From NCBI GenBank assembly GCA_001557505.1, contig LSAX01000005.1, positions 1,550,001 to 1,614,000 on the forward strand: a stretch of 64,000 nucleotides of DNA. Reading direction: 5' to 3'. The DNA is from Reticulascus tulasneorum (Eukaryota > Ascomycota > Sordariomycetes > Glomerellales > Reticulascaceae). The first letter of the stretch is position 1, and every line of letters begins with the position of its first letter. Both the position numbers and the translations under genes were made by a program. The notes below the pieces were generated by a model that had not been told where the DNA came from, did no database searches, and saw only the letters and a list, made by a program, of their open reading frames with translations. Positions 47,810-59,604 of this stretch are shown in pieces.

Positions 47810-48692
47810 CTTTGTGACGACATGAATATGGAATCAGGATGGGCAAATAGGGGAGGGGTCTTTTTTCGTATGGTATGGCAAACAATAAACATCTCCAGCT
47901 ACTTACCCAATCAGTTTCGCATTAATGCTCGAGTTTCAGTGGTAAGAGCAGGGATCTCCCCGGAGGTGTGCACGTCACCGCCCACCACGCATCAATTTGG
48001 CAGAAGCGCGACGCGATCTGATACGCTGTGGCCGTCCCGTGTAGCGGTTTTCACCCTCTGGGACGGACGGATGAGCGAGCGACACCACAGGTAGCTCTTA
48101 CACCTCCGGTTAGGAGGCAGCCTGCTTGGAGTAAGAAGGGAAAAAATGAGTTGCCCACAGGGCGTTATCCTGGAAACTTGGAAGAGGGTGATTGTGCTTA
48201 CTCAAAGCCGTTGCGCATGGCCCTGGTGGATGATGTCGGGGTCTCACCGGATTTGCGGCGGAGTTGGCCTGGAGTTAACGCCTGAGGTGCGGCCGCAGCC
48301 CCCGCTCGTTTTCCACCGCCCCTTGTCGAGCTAGAACCCAGGCTGCAGGATACAAAGTCCCAAGTATTGGCTCCCGCCAGTTAAGGCTGACGGGATGGAA
48401 TCATCATCCCAGATCCCGATCTTCAAAGCCCAGTTTTGCGCTAGATGCTACCCATCCCCTATTGATTATGAGCTCTCGGGATGAGAAAGTGGTATAAGAT
48501 GTCAGCCCCCGTACGTAACAAAACCTAATCCGAAAAAAGCGGCGGCCGGCGGGAAAAGTAATTATAATCAATGCCCCAAGCAAGTCTTTCCAGATTACAC
48601 GCACGCCATCTCATTCCCAGAAAAAAGTACAACCGAGAGTAGCGGCCGATTGGCTTACATGCGACCTGGCAGACCCGGACCGTCCCTTGACG
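47810..48692. promoter_or_regulatory. Divergent promoter, DNAJC11-like / Zn2Cys6 gene
   Basis: 883 nt between two divergent starts. No gene or strong element is recognised. Confidence 0.4.
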
Positions 48693-50526
48693 ATGTCTAA
48701 CTTGACCGCATCCCAAGCCTGCGGCAGCTGCAAGAAGCAGAAGCGCAAATGCGACAAGGTCATCCCCGCCTGCGGCCTCTGCACCCGGATGAACCGCGAA
48801 TGCGACTACATCGACAACCAGCAGGCGCCCACGACGGAGGATATTGCCGCCATGCAGCTGAAGCTCCTGGAGCTGGAAAACCGGCTGAACAGCGGCGGCT
48901 CCGCGTCGGGCGGCGCCAGCATCGAAGACACGCCACCGCCGCGCTTCGCTCCCGTCGAGCCGCTCTGGCAGCAGGGGAGCAACCAGTTCCCCCCGGACGT
49001 CTTTCTCGACATCGACCATTTCAAGTGGCTGAAGCAGACCGTGCCGAGACCATACGTCGATATCCCTGCTGTATGTGGTGCGTCCACTTGCCTGCTGCCG
49101 TATGGTGCCCCTTTAATTCTGTATAATTGGCTGATCAACTATGTTCAGGAGGTGTTGGAGCATTTGGGCGACGGGAACGCCGTGCAGCAAGCCATCAGTG
49201 ACTACTTCAACATGATCCATCCCTGGCTGCCGATCGTGTCTAAGAAGCGGATGCATCTCGGCCTGACCCTTTTCGAGGGCGGCCCGGATCTCGCTCTGCT
49301 TTTTCTGGCCATCAAGCTGATCACGTCAAAGCCGGTCGACGGCATCGCAAGTGCCGATTTCTACGTGTACACGGCTGCCAAGAGGTTCATCTCAGTTCTC
49401 GAACAGAGCGGCTCCGCCTCGATCATGCTCCTACAGTCGATGATTCTCGTGGCCGTCTACGAATATAGCCATGCCATCTACCCGGCGGCATGGATGACTG
49501 TCGGCGCGTGTGTTCGGTACGCTGACTTTCTTGGGCTGCCGAATTACCAAGACAGCAACACCTTGCTAAACGCGTGCGTATGTGTCGCTACGCAACTCCC
49601 AAGATAAATTGTCAAATTCGCTAATCACGTCTGCAGACCACGTGGACTGAGCTGGAAGAGAGAAGAAGAGCTTGGTGGGCGGTAATCGTCCTTGACCGCA
49701 TAATCTGCCTCGGCAGCAAAAAGAAATATCTCTACCACGGACCTGCAGATGATGAGGTCTTGCCAGTAGACGACCAGGCGTGGGTAGGTTTATCTCCCCT
49801 CTTCCGCCGCGTCGCACGCACTAACAGCTCATCCAGGACGATGGCCGCTTAGGCCGCGCCATCCACCGCAGCATATCTCCCCCTTTCACAGAGCCCCAAC
49901 CTACATTTGCGCGCCTCTGCGAAGCCAGCCTTGTCGCCGGCCGTGCTCTCGAACACGTCCGCCACGCCACCCTTTTGCGCAAATCTTCCCGCTCGGCCGA
50001 CATACCCGCCATCGTCACCATATCTCAAACCCTGGAAGCTGCCATGATTGCCCTCGAAGTCGACATTGCAAGCTCCCCAGTAAACATCAACCTCTTAGCG
50101 CCGCTGTGTATCATCCATTCCGCCAGCGTCCTGGTACACGATTTCTACTGCTGTCCCGCAAATGCGCATGAGCCGGCCACGCAGCCCATGTCGCAGGCGG
50201 AGATGGACGTCCAGCTCCACTCTATCGAGGAGCTGAAGCGCGTAGCGGTCAAGATCAGGGATATCTGTGAGAAGGTGCTAGCTTACTCACACCAGCAGGA
50301 GGATGTCAGTACCGTGAGTCCATTGATATTGGATGCGATGTACTGCGCCGCGTCCACGTTGCACTGGGTCATGAAGGAGGAGGGCGGCCCTGGGATGGAA
50401 GATGGGTTCAACTTGGTGAAGAGGACGCTCGCGAGGTTAAGTCTACGGTGGAGGTTGGCGGGAGAGTATCTGAAGATGCTGGAGCAGGTCGACATTTACC
50501 TGCTGCTCCAGCTTAAGGGGCAATGA
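48693..50526 (+). CDS. Zn(II)2Cys6 transcription factor
   Basis: Fungal-specific nuclear regulator. Four exons, 48693-49070, 49149-49577, 49637-49783 and 49837-50526, all joined in phase 0, give 547 residues. The binuclear zinc cluster is at 10-37, with Cys at 10, 13, 20, 27, 30 and 37 (C-x2-C-x6-C-x6-C-x2-C-x6-C) and the basic KKQKRKCDK between. A short helix that may dimerise follows (DIAAMQLKLLELENRL). The middle holds the fungal transcription-factor (MHR) domain: YFNMIHPWLPIVSKKRMHL, then WTELEERRRAWWAVIVLDR across intron 2. Intron 1 (49071-49148) is 78 nt with no in-frame stop, so an unspliced mRNA would add 26 residues. The target genes are unknown; no metabolic cluster surrounds it. 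Confidence 0.9.
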
Positions 50527-50876
50527 TGGGATGATAGAGTTCTAGCGCGGGGGTTTTGTCCCAGGCCCCATCATTTTTTAGCCTGGAGGGCTCGGAGTTC
50601 ATATCACGCTTGGCATCATTCTCTCAGCGGTTGTATTTGGAACTGGTTTTTGCATTGGGGGACACCTGTATAGAGAAAAAAGATCATGAAGTGCGTCTCA
50701 GCAGAGAAACCTAATAATTAGAATATACCAACTGTTTGCCGTCCTAGACCGTCTGCTCCGCGAAATGACATGATTTTTACCTGCGCAGTAAAACGTTTTG
50801 CGGTACAATACATACAAAGCGCCATTGGCCGACCCCGCAATCCACTCCGTAACCATCACGGGAAATTCACAAAAAC
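50527..50876. other. Short intergenic, promoter of phosphoesterase gene
   Basis: 350 nt, AT-rich around 50660-50740. Nothing else is seen. Confidence 0.5.
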
Positions 50877-52323
50877 ATGGGATTCAAACGCCGAGCATCC
50901 CCGGAATTGATTCCAAATCCCTTCATAAAGAAACGAAACCTCGAATGGGAGCTGCAGGTACCCGAATCGTCGCCCGTATTCGAACCAACGATAGCCTTGG
51001 GTGTCGCCCCTCAGACCCCGGGGCCAGACGTTCACAGCTCACAAGCAGCGTCCTCCACTTCCACATCAGCCTTCATCGAGGCAGGCGAGGGCAAGGTCGA
51101 TGACCACGCAGCGCATTTCGCCTCAAGCCTCTCCCAGTCCATCCTTACTCCGTACCCCACCGATTCTCCTCACCTCTCAATCCCGGACTACAAGGCGCTC
51201 TACGAGTCCAGCTTCGGCTCGGCCGACGGCGCTCACTTCGTGATCCACCAACATGATCACCCCGTCGCTGGCACTCACTATGACCTGCGGCTGCAGATCA
51301 ACGAGACCAGCAGCGCGAGCTGGGCGATCATGTATGGCCTGCCGGGGGATCCAAATAGTGTGAGGCTGAATCGGAATGCGACTGAGACGAGGGTCCACTG
51401 CCTTTGGGTGAGTCCATCGCATGAAGAACTCAAAGTGTATGAGCATGTATGAGCATGTATGAGGGGGGCCGAAGCCCCTTACTCCACATCTTACATGAGT
51501 CGATGCTTAACCATCAATAGAACACAGGGAGTATGAAAGCTAACGCCCGCAGAACCATCTCATCGAAACTGCCTCCTCAACCACAGGCTCCCTCCTCATC
51601 TGGGACACAGGGATCTACACCGTCCTCGAACGCCACAGTAAGCACGCCCCCTCCATCGACCCAGACTCCCAGGCCTCCAGCCCATCAGCCTCCCCCGTGT
51701 CCGAACAGGCCAAGCTCGCCGCGGCCTTCGCAAACCGCAAGATCCGTCTGCGGCTGCACGGTGCGCGCCTGCCCAGCACCTACGTCCTCAACCTGCGTCT
51801 GACCAAGAAGGAAGACGCAGACGGGCGCTCCAAGGCCGGCCGCACGCCGACACGACGGAGGCGGCGGCGCGGGACTGTGCAGCCGGAGACCAGCTCTGAG
51901 TCGGAGAGCGAAGGCGAGGACGTCCCGGATCCGCAGGCTGGTGGGGAGGCGGATGGGAAGGAGCTTTCGGCGATGGAGAGGGAGGTCCGCGAGCTAGAGG
52001 ACGAGGAAGTGAGGCGCACAAATGCGTACACTGGCGCTGTGAACTCGATCGGCAGCGTCCATCAGCGGAGGTGGTACCTCTCGCTTGATCGAGCAGCGTG
52101 CGGGCTGGGGCTGATTGAGAGCCGGGGCAAGGGGAAGAGTGGATGGGAGACTAACGAGCACGGCAATGACGGCGAGGGCGGCCGACTGATATTTCCTTTT
52201 TACGTCAAGGGGCCGGATTTCGAGCGCAGTGTCATTACCGGCCGACTTAGTGCTGATATTCTCCAAGATGAAGGGGTTAGGGACTTTTGCAAACGCAAGG
52301 GATGGAAACCCGTGTTGAACTAG
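50877..52323 (+). CDS. LigD-type 3'-phosphoesterase domain protein
   Basis: Two exons, 50877-51407 and 51553-52323, join in phase 0 across a 145-nt intron into 433 residues. The domain is the PE (3'-phosphoesterase) module known from bacterial LigD, which trims 3'-phosphates and ribonucleotides at broken DNA ends. HFVIHQHDHPVAGTHYDLRL (120-139) corresponds to the LigD FVVQxHxxxxLHYDxRLE motif, giving H126 and H134. RVHCLWNH across the junction gives a third His (H164), and GSLLIWDTGIY matches the GTVxVWDxGxY strand. KIRLRLHGARLPSTYVLNLR matches the following FxLxGxRLxGxFxLxR strand. An Arg-rich, acidic insert (about 270-330) separates this from WYLSLDRAACGLGL. No ligase or primase domain is present. 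The N-terminus (KRR, KKR) could be a nuclear signal. It converges on CAC2. Confidence 0.85.
51437..51463. repeat. 10-bp tandem repeat in an intron
   Basis: The unit gagcatgtat is repeated about 2.7 times inside the intron of the phosphoesterase gene. Confidence 0.6.
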
Positions 52324-52690
52324 TTGGAGAGAAGATAGAATACAATGACAAACAGAATACCTCGCCTATCTTGGCTGTTCTTGACGCCCTCGTGTATCAA
52401 AATACAAAAGGAAAAATGGTAAAGGGGAAGAAAAGACGTGGTTCAAATACCACACAAGAAACCCATGGCTGATAACCCGCCTTACTTTCAGGCTACCTAA
52501 GCAACGCCATGCCATGCAAGCAACCTTCGCGATTGTACAGCCGTTGCGAAAAACCCATCCTTTGCACAGTGGTGGTGCACCAACTCATATCCCAAGCCTC
52601 TTTTATGACCAACCTATGCCGTTCAGGCTCAAATCTTTACACCAAATCAAAGTGCAATATCGCCTGCAAAAAATGATGGCCTAGGCATCC
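52324..52690. other. Convergent 3' flanks, phosphoesterase and CAC2
   Basis: 367 nt between two convergent stop codons, AT-rich at 52330-52450. No gene is seen. Confidence 0.5.
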
Positions 52691-55076
52691 CTACGAGTCC
52701 GTTACCGGGGTAGGGGCAATTCTTCTCTTCTTGACCTCTTTCCCGTCTTCTTTCTCGCTTTCACTAGCGTCCCGTTTTACGCCCGCGGCTTGGCTGTTAG
52801 ATATGCCGTTACGGGGAGTTTCGGGCGGAGTGCTGATAGGAGCGCTAGCGGCTTTGCTGGCGCTTGCCGCCACCAAGCCGGGTACGCTTCCAACAATTAG
52901 GGACGGGTTGGTAACAACTCCGGGATTCGCGATTGATGACTGCGTTGCGATTGAAGATGCGGAGTTCGATCGAGCCGGAGAGGATGGCCGCTGATTCACA
53001 AACGAAGCCTGTGGCGGCGGGGACGGAGCGGTAAAAGAGCTGGCAGAGTTTCGGTGCTGATGCGTCGAGCCATTGGGGAAGGGAGACGGGGGTGCGAAAA
53101 CCGCCGTTGGGGTTGGCACTGGCGTAGTCTGGTTCGAAGAAGACTGTCCCGGAATGGGATGTTTTATCGTTGGCACCTCTCCTTGGTATACTTGTCCCAA
53201 CTCTCCTGGAGAGAACGAGAGCGTGGAGCAGAAACCGTCGGATGAGGTAACAAGAAGAGTAAGCCCATCACTTGCCCTACATGATATTAGTATAATACGG
53301 GTTGCCACGAGTGGGGACTCGACTTACCATGCCAGATCTGTGAATGTTGCACAATGAAGGTTGCTGACAATACAGATCGGTGTCTGCTGCTGGGTATCAT
53401 AGAGAAGAACAGAGTCCTGCGTGGCAACAGCGTATACCATCCGGTACGGCAGCGCGAAGGCCGCTTTTGGCCCTGGTGTAGAAGCATTGGCCTCCGTATT
53501 GGACTTGCTAGTCGGGTTTGACGTTGGCTCGGGTGCTGATGTGGGTGGCGGTGGGGGATCCATGACCGACGGCGCAGGGGATGGTCTGGAAACGGGCTCA
53601 GGCAATGCCGGGATGGGATCTTCGGCCGATGAGGTGTCAATGGTGATATGTTTTGTGACCGGTGGAGATGTTCTCAAGGTGTAAAAGATTGGCGAGCACT
53701 TGACCACCACTGACGGCTTCTTGTGTCCTGGTAGATGGGCGATCGGGGCCTTGTTGATGCCGCCTCTCGTATAGATGTAGACCGTGTTGATAACCTCGTA
53801 TGTAGGTTTCGTGCTGCTGTCAGTCTGGTGCTGGGTCTGGTATTGGCCCGCCGGCGTCAAGAGAAGGCCGCCATCCGGAGTGAAGGTTAGGCGCCTGAAG
53901 AATGAGGTCAGGGTCTCGTTCGCGTAGAGACTGGCATTCTTGAAGCCGAGGCTGACGCTCGAGGGATGAGGTTTCGGTGACGGTTCCATGGCCATAGGCA
54001 TAACGGCTGGCAGCGGCATGGACGGGGCTGGAGAAACCGAGCGTCGAGATGAGAATGATGATCTTCTGCTATGGCTGATGGCACTGGGGGGGTTCATCGG
54101 CAGTGCCATCGAGTTCGGAGTACCGGGCACGGACGGTACCGGCGAGCCCACGGCTTGCTCCACGGACAACTGAGCACGATAGTTGCCAAAATCGGGCGGC
54201 GCGGGGCTGCTTGAAGAAATCCGTCGTGGCGGCAGATCACCTCTCATGTGGCTGGCAATCTTTGATGGCTTATCGTCATGGTTACCGCTCAGCGTATATT
54301 GCCCATCCTTGGTCTTTAACGAATAGATGTGTACGGATCGATCCGAGGACTGGGTTGCGATGTACTCATTGAGGGGATCCCATGTAACTCCTTGGACGTA
54401 GTGGCTGTGCTCGGCGATCTGTCGAACCAGAGAGCCTAGAATTGTCAGTACGGAGAAGGTTGACCGTAGGATGAGCGAGTGGCTTCTTACCAGAGCTCGC
54501 ACTGTATATCCGTGCAATATTATCCATGCTTCCAATGATGAAGTAGGTGCTATCGGGTGACCAGGCCAAGTCGTAGATCTCGGAGCCGCTGGATCGGCAC
54601 ATGTGTTTTGTTCGCCATGTCTCCTTGTCTTCGAGGCCGTCGGATCCAAAATGGCTGGGTAGATGGGCTTCGGCCGGCACCCAGAGGATGACATTTCCGT
54701 CGTCGCCGGCAGACGCGAGGAGCTCGCCTGGAGGAAGTTGTCATTAGAGGGCGGCCCAACAGTACGATAGAGGATATTAAACTCACCTTTTGGCGCCCAT
54801 CTCACAACATTGACGGCTTGTGTGTGCTTTGCCAGCGTAGACAGGTACTCGACCTTTCGGTCTTCGCCATCGCCTTCGACTCTCCAGAGCTGGGAGGGAT
54901 GTGTCAGCTCCAAACTACCTCCGATCTCCTTAGGCCACCTGAGGTCGGGGACGTACTCTCACGTTATTGTCTCCTCCAGAGGTCGCCAATCTCCCTTTGC
55001 CATGCGGCTCGAAATGAGCAGAGTAGACGGGGGCATTTTGGTCATGCCAATTGATGATTAAGGGGGTGCTCTTCAT
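52691..55076 (-). CDS. CAC2: Chromatin assembly factor 1 subunit (p60/Cac2)
   Basis: WD40 subunit of CAF-1, which deposits H3-H4 on newly replicated DNA. Five exons, 54957-55076, 54787-54889, 54491-54727, 53328-54435 and 52691-53276, give 717 residues. MKSTPLIINWHDQNAPVYSA and HFEPHGKGRLATSGGDNNVR form the characteristic first WD repeat. Further blades read HTQAVNVVRWAPKGELLASA, EIYDLAWSPDSTYFIIGSMD, HYVQGVTWDPLNEYIATQSS and FFRRLTFTPDGGLLLTPAGQ. ALPYRMVYAVATQDSVLLYD and FTDLAWASDGLTLLVTSSDG complete the propeller across intron 4. Ser/Pro-rich inserts (about 255-330, 450-500) and a disordered C-terminus ending in a KEVKKRR basic patch are typical of the fungal protein. Confidence 0.95.
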
Positions 55077-58000
55077 GTCGTCGACGGGGGATTCGGAGGA
55101 TGGGTATCGAGAGGCATGTGGCAGTTGAGGGGATTCGATGCCTACTAGCCTTTTGAAGCTGTATCGGGATAATTGAGTTGGAGGAGGCTGCCCAAGTTGA
55201 TGTGTAGATGGGGGTTATCGAACAGCTCTAACTCGACAGTTCGGGAAGGTACGTCGAAACAGGCCGTTGAGGTTGCCAAAGAGGGGCGCCCGGGCGCGGC
55301 GGGTACTACCCAGGGTACCTAGACGGTGGTGGGAAAGAGCCTTAAGCTTAGAGGTAGCTTGGGAGCTTAAACTAGCGAACTAGTAATAATAATCTATGCC
55401 GATGGGCTCTTAGGTTAGCTCTCGGGTGCTAATGATCGCAGCTGACGATTGATTGGAGTTGGCAGGTTGGTCGAGCGGGCATTTACAAACATGCCCTCTT
55501 GGTTGTACGGTGAAATGCAATTTTTTCCCCCTGATCGAACAGAGGATGGTGATTGTCACGAGGATGATGGGATGAGAAGAAGTTGGTTTCCCGTCCTATC
55601 TTTCACAAGCGAAATGCCCGCCCCGTTCATTCAGGTCAACCCGGACAATGGGCTTGCGCGTTTCGTGTTTACAGCCAATCATCGAGCTCCGTTTGATGTT
55701 CGTTGAGGGGAGATCCCTCCGCCGCAGCCTTCCTCCCGGGCTGTGACCCTATCGCGACGGTACCTTTGCCTACCAACCTGCATAGAAAAACTACATTTCA
55801 TCTTGGCTAATTCGTACTTAGTAGCTCAATCCTGTAGTAAAGCTCATGAGTTAGTCTGCGAATTAATTATAACCACCCCGTCACAAATCGGCGGGGCGGG
55901 GCTCAGCGGATCATGATCCGTCCCGACTGACTTATTACCTGCTTTTGTTAACATCAACCCTGGGTGGGAGACTTCAAGTCCCATACGTAGACTCTTCCGT
56001 AGGTGTCTATGTAGACGGGATACCTTTCTTTCTCTCATTCAACGTGCAAAAGTACTTACCCCTTGATCAACGGCCTGTCGTAGCTGAGGGCCGGGCTATT
56101 TTGGCGCTGTTACTCTACAGGGCTGACTTGACCCGGGAGGATGCTACTTGCTTCGTATCTTGTTAGGTGACCCCCATTGCCCCACTACATCGCCTTGACT
56201 TACTCATTCCCTGCCCGTCGGCCACCAGAACTGCCTGTGCTAGAATGGTTGGGGGAGGAGGAGAGCCATGGAATGCATCTAGAATGCAGAATACTCTGCG
56301 ACAACTGCCGGGGCAAGTTAGTAACGGACCGCACATCAGAATCCAATAATCACAAAATGCGGAAACAGACAGTCCCTTCTCTGCCGTCCTGGCACGGGTG
56401 ATTCCATGGCTTCACCTGCGACGGATTTCCAGGTAGCATTGATGGGATCTCCCTTCAGCCTTGTTTTACAGGTTGCAGATGTTCCCCCACCCGGCGGGTT
56501 TTTTGTTCCTGACCTTTGGCTACACCTTTGGAAGTGTGCATCCAGTTTTCTATGGGACGCTGGAATGGGGCGCTTGATACAGGATCGCACGTTCGACAAG
56601 ATGCGGCAAGACTCGCATTTTGAGGGAGGTGTCTCAACTCTTTGGTCATGTTGGCTCCGGCAATTTGTGGTAAATTTCCTCAAACCAGATGATGATGGCG
56701 CTTGAGACGCCGCTCTCTTGACCTACATCATCCAAGTTTGAACCGTGGGACATCGTACCTTGGACTGCAACCAACATTCATCTCGTTCGTCCGTTCGTCC
56801 GTGACCGTGACCGTGGATTGACTAATTGACCTTGCCCCCCCCCCCACTGGCCACCAGTCATCTCACCTTCAATGTCATTGTTCAGCATGCAACGCTCGCA
56901 CGGCAGAGGCTGGATGCTGGTGGCTGTTTCCCCCACGAACCACAGAATAAAAGCAGGTGATTCTGGAACATGTGGCGGTGAGCAACCAGATCACAAGCAT
57001 ATTGGACACACACTATTGCCCCGCGCTTGTTGGCCGCGCCATGAACAACCTCACTCAGCGAAGACATTGCTCCGGTGTTGCACGGCATGGTACTGCTCCT
57101 TCGGGATCTTCTTGTCTCCTGACTGAGTTCTATCGTCTGTCCAAATTAAGGTCCGGGTGTCTGTGTCAGGAATTTTACCTTCTGACTGCAAGTACGTCTT
57201 GGCGGATAATCGGCACCTACTGCAAAGGCAGAGAGAGTGAGATCGGAGACTTCTTGAGGCGACCACAAAACGGGGTTACCGACAACGGTCGAAAGACCAA
57301 CGTCATATTAATTCTTACTGGTAAATTTCTTTCCGACAAAATTGTCGATTCTCAACTGCAGATTGGCTGCGGTTCAGCTCAAGCCAACTTAGCATGTCTG
57401 ACACATGAAGTTCACATGCTCTGCTTGATAACCAACCGTTTCACATGGGCTAGCAATGATCTACTGTGCATCAGCCGCATGAAAAGCTTTTTTTTCTGTT
57501 TGTGTTCCTTTGGATATCACTGACTCACAGTGATCGCTTTCCTAAATTAGAATGAGCGGCCATGTTATCAATCTATCGCGATGTCTGACAACTGAGGCCC
57601 TCTCGACATCTCCACCACTCACGAAGATAATGATTGTGGGTAGCCTGTCAGCAACATGTTATTCAAGTATACGCAGTTTGCTTTATAATAGCTTGAGTTA
57701 CTAAATCAAGACCAGTCAACCGGTTCTAGCCTTATAGGCAACCAAATACAACGTGATGCTCTCTTGAACAGCTTCAAAAGCAAATGGCGGAGTTTTTTTT
57801 TTTTAATGTGACCCACTTCGATGATGGCATGGGTGGGACGCCTGCTTATTCGCGCGCCCCACTCTCGACAACCCCAGTCCTTCTTCTCAGTGAAAGTGCA
57901 ATCCGAATTCCAACCAACTCAAGATACAACTTACTCGCGTATGCTCAGAGCTTGACAAGTATCAATGAAACCTGCCTTGTTTTTAAAATGCTAGGCACCG

Positions 58001-59604
58001 AATTTGGAATTGTTCTGCCTGATCAGGTAGATAACTGACATCGAAACGACGGAGCCTAGGTGTTGGACCCTCCACTCTTCCGTGATTGCATGAGTGAATC
58101 CTTCAGACAATGGTCAGTGGGGTGCCGTGGTATCGAGATATGCAGAATTGGTAAGATTTTTCAGAGTCAACTCCCCTTATCAGATATGTGCACACAAGGC
58201 AGGCAAGCATTCATATGACGGTGAGTTCTCTACGTCTATCTGCACACGAAGTAGCATTACAAGGCGGCGCGAAAGGCACGTTAACATCGGTCGGACCACT
58301 CCGAGAGTAAGAAAAGGCGGACTTCGGGGTCGTGAGGCCGATTCCTCGTCGTGAATTGCTAACGCCACCGCCTTCTTCAAGGCGGTGTTCTGAGCCATTG
58401 GGGACGGCATGATGCAGATATATATTATACCTTGCACTATGTATATACCCCCGACCCCACGTCTTGGACATTGGGGGAGGCCGGGGCCAGTCCATCCTCC
58501 TGGCTGGGCCGGTGGGCGGCACCCGGGAATGTGACTACTACCTGAGTCCTAAGAATTAATTCAAGGTGGTGTACGAAGTAGTAGCCGGGCCTGTAGGATG
58601 GATGTATGTACGTGCTACGGTATGTGTGAGGCTGGCGAAGAGGCGCAAAGGGTCATTAGGTCGGCCGTTGGTTGCACGCCCAGCCCGCTCTTTTGGCAAC
58701 CCTCCTGCCTAAACGAGACCAATGCGAACCCTTCATTGAGGGCATCCTGGTCGGAATCCTGGCCAAACCGGCACATCAGATATCGTCCGTAACAAGTGCG
58801 CATACAACTTTGTGTGATGCAATGATGCGGTGATCGGCTAACACCCCTCCCCTCCCACCGCCCCGTATTGGAACTGTTGACCGCGATGAGTCAAACGGCA
58901 AGTGCAGCCGTTAGCGGCATGTCAGTCAGAGTCGGAGCGCTGATTGTTTGACATGACATGCAAAGAAAACGCAGCGGTGCAAGGGAAAAAATCGGCGGGC
59001 GCTCCTACAACATGGGGCGAATGTGAAAATGATCCCGCCGCTGCTGCTACTAATTACTACGAAGGGTGTGTAACTAGGTAACTATTTTACCAGCATGGCA
59101 TTCGCAAGCGGCCACCGACCTACATATTCCCAACTGAACTAGGTCATCCTTTTTTAGACTAATTCCTCAATAATTCAGCCTGCTCGACGAATAACTGGGC
59201 CGGGAGAATTATTTGCTTCCTTAGACTCTCGTCTCTTTAAGCGCCGGAATCCCGAGAGAACTTTCTTCATAAACACGGCGGCCAACTTACCAAGCTCTGC
59301 CTCAGAACTTCTGGCTTTTTCTTGCTTGTAAATCACCAACACCACCCCCCAAAGCGACCGCCTCACTGATAACGGGAAAAGTCGGTATTTCTATTTGCTT
59401 AGAAGGACCGCTACGTTCCAATTGGATCTGTCAAACTTAAAAAGGGACAGCCAACTAAGTGTTCTAGCCATTGTGCGATAGCTTAGTCGAGTGGTTTTCT
59501 TTGGCCTCTTTTTTCCGTAAATAGCTTCAATTCTGGATTCTGCAGCCGAATTGAACATCAGCACCAGCCGATCCTTCCCCTCACCGGGTGCAGTTGGACT
59601 CACC
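55077..59604. other. 4.5-kb non-coding stretch upstream of ABC gene
   Basis: Between the divergent CAC2 and ABC transporter genes. The longest frame (56957-57523, 188 codons) has no codon bias and no recognisable family, and others are shorter. Features seen are a C homopolymer at 56835-56845, a T run near 57790, a perfect inverted repeat at 57516-57534 and TATA-like tracts near 58418-58445. The 5' untranslated leader of the ABC gene must lie at the right end. No transposon is recognised. Confidence 0.5.
57516..57534. repeat. Perfect 7-bp inverted repeat around a TGACTCA site
   Basis: atcactg and cagtgat flank actca. The left arm and loop together contain TGACTCA, the bZIP (GCN4/CPC1, AP-1) consensus. 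This may be chance in 4.5 kb of spacer. Confidence 0.5.

Noticed and set aside
52437..52462. Possible tRNA B-box (ggttcaaatacc)
   Set aside because: The stem pairs only with a wrong loop size and there is no A-box at the right distance.
56406..56705. 99-codon frame MASPATDFQVALMG...
   Set aside because: No recognisable family, a few hydrophobic residues only; codon bias is not distinct from spacer.
56957..57523. 188-codon frame in the ABC gene spacer
   Set aside because: Random codon use, no domain, no conserved start context; length alone is not convincing.
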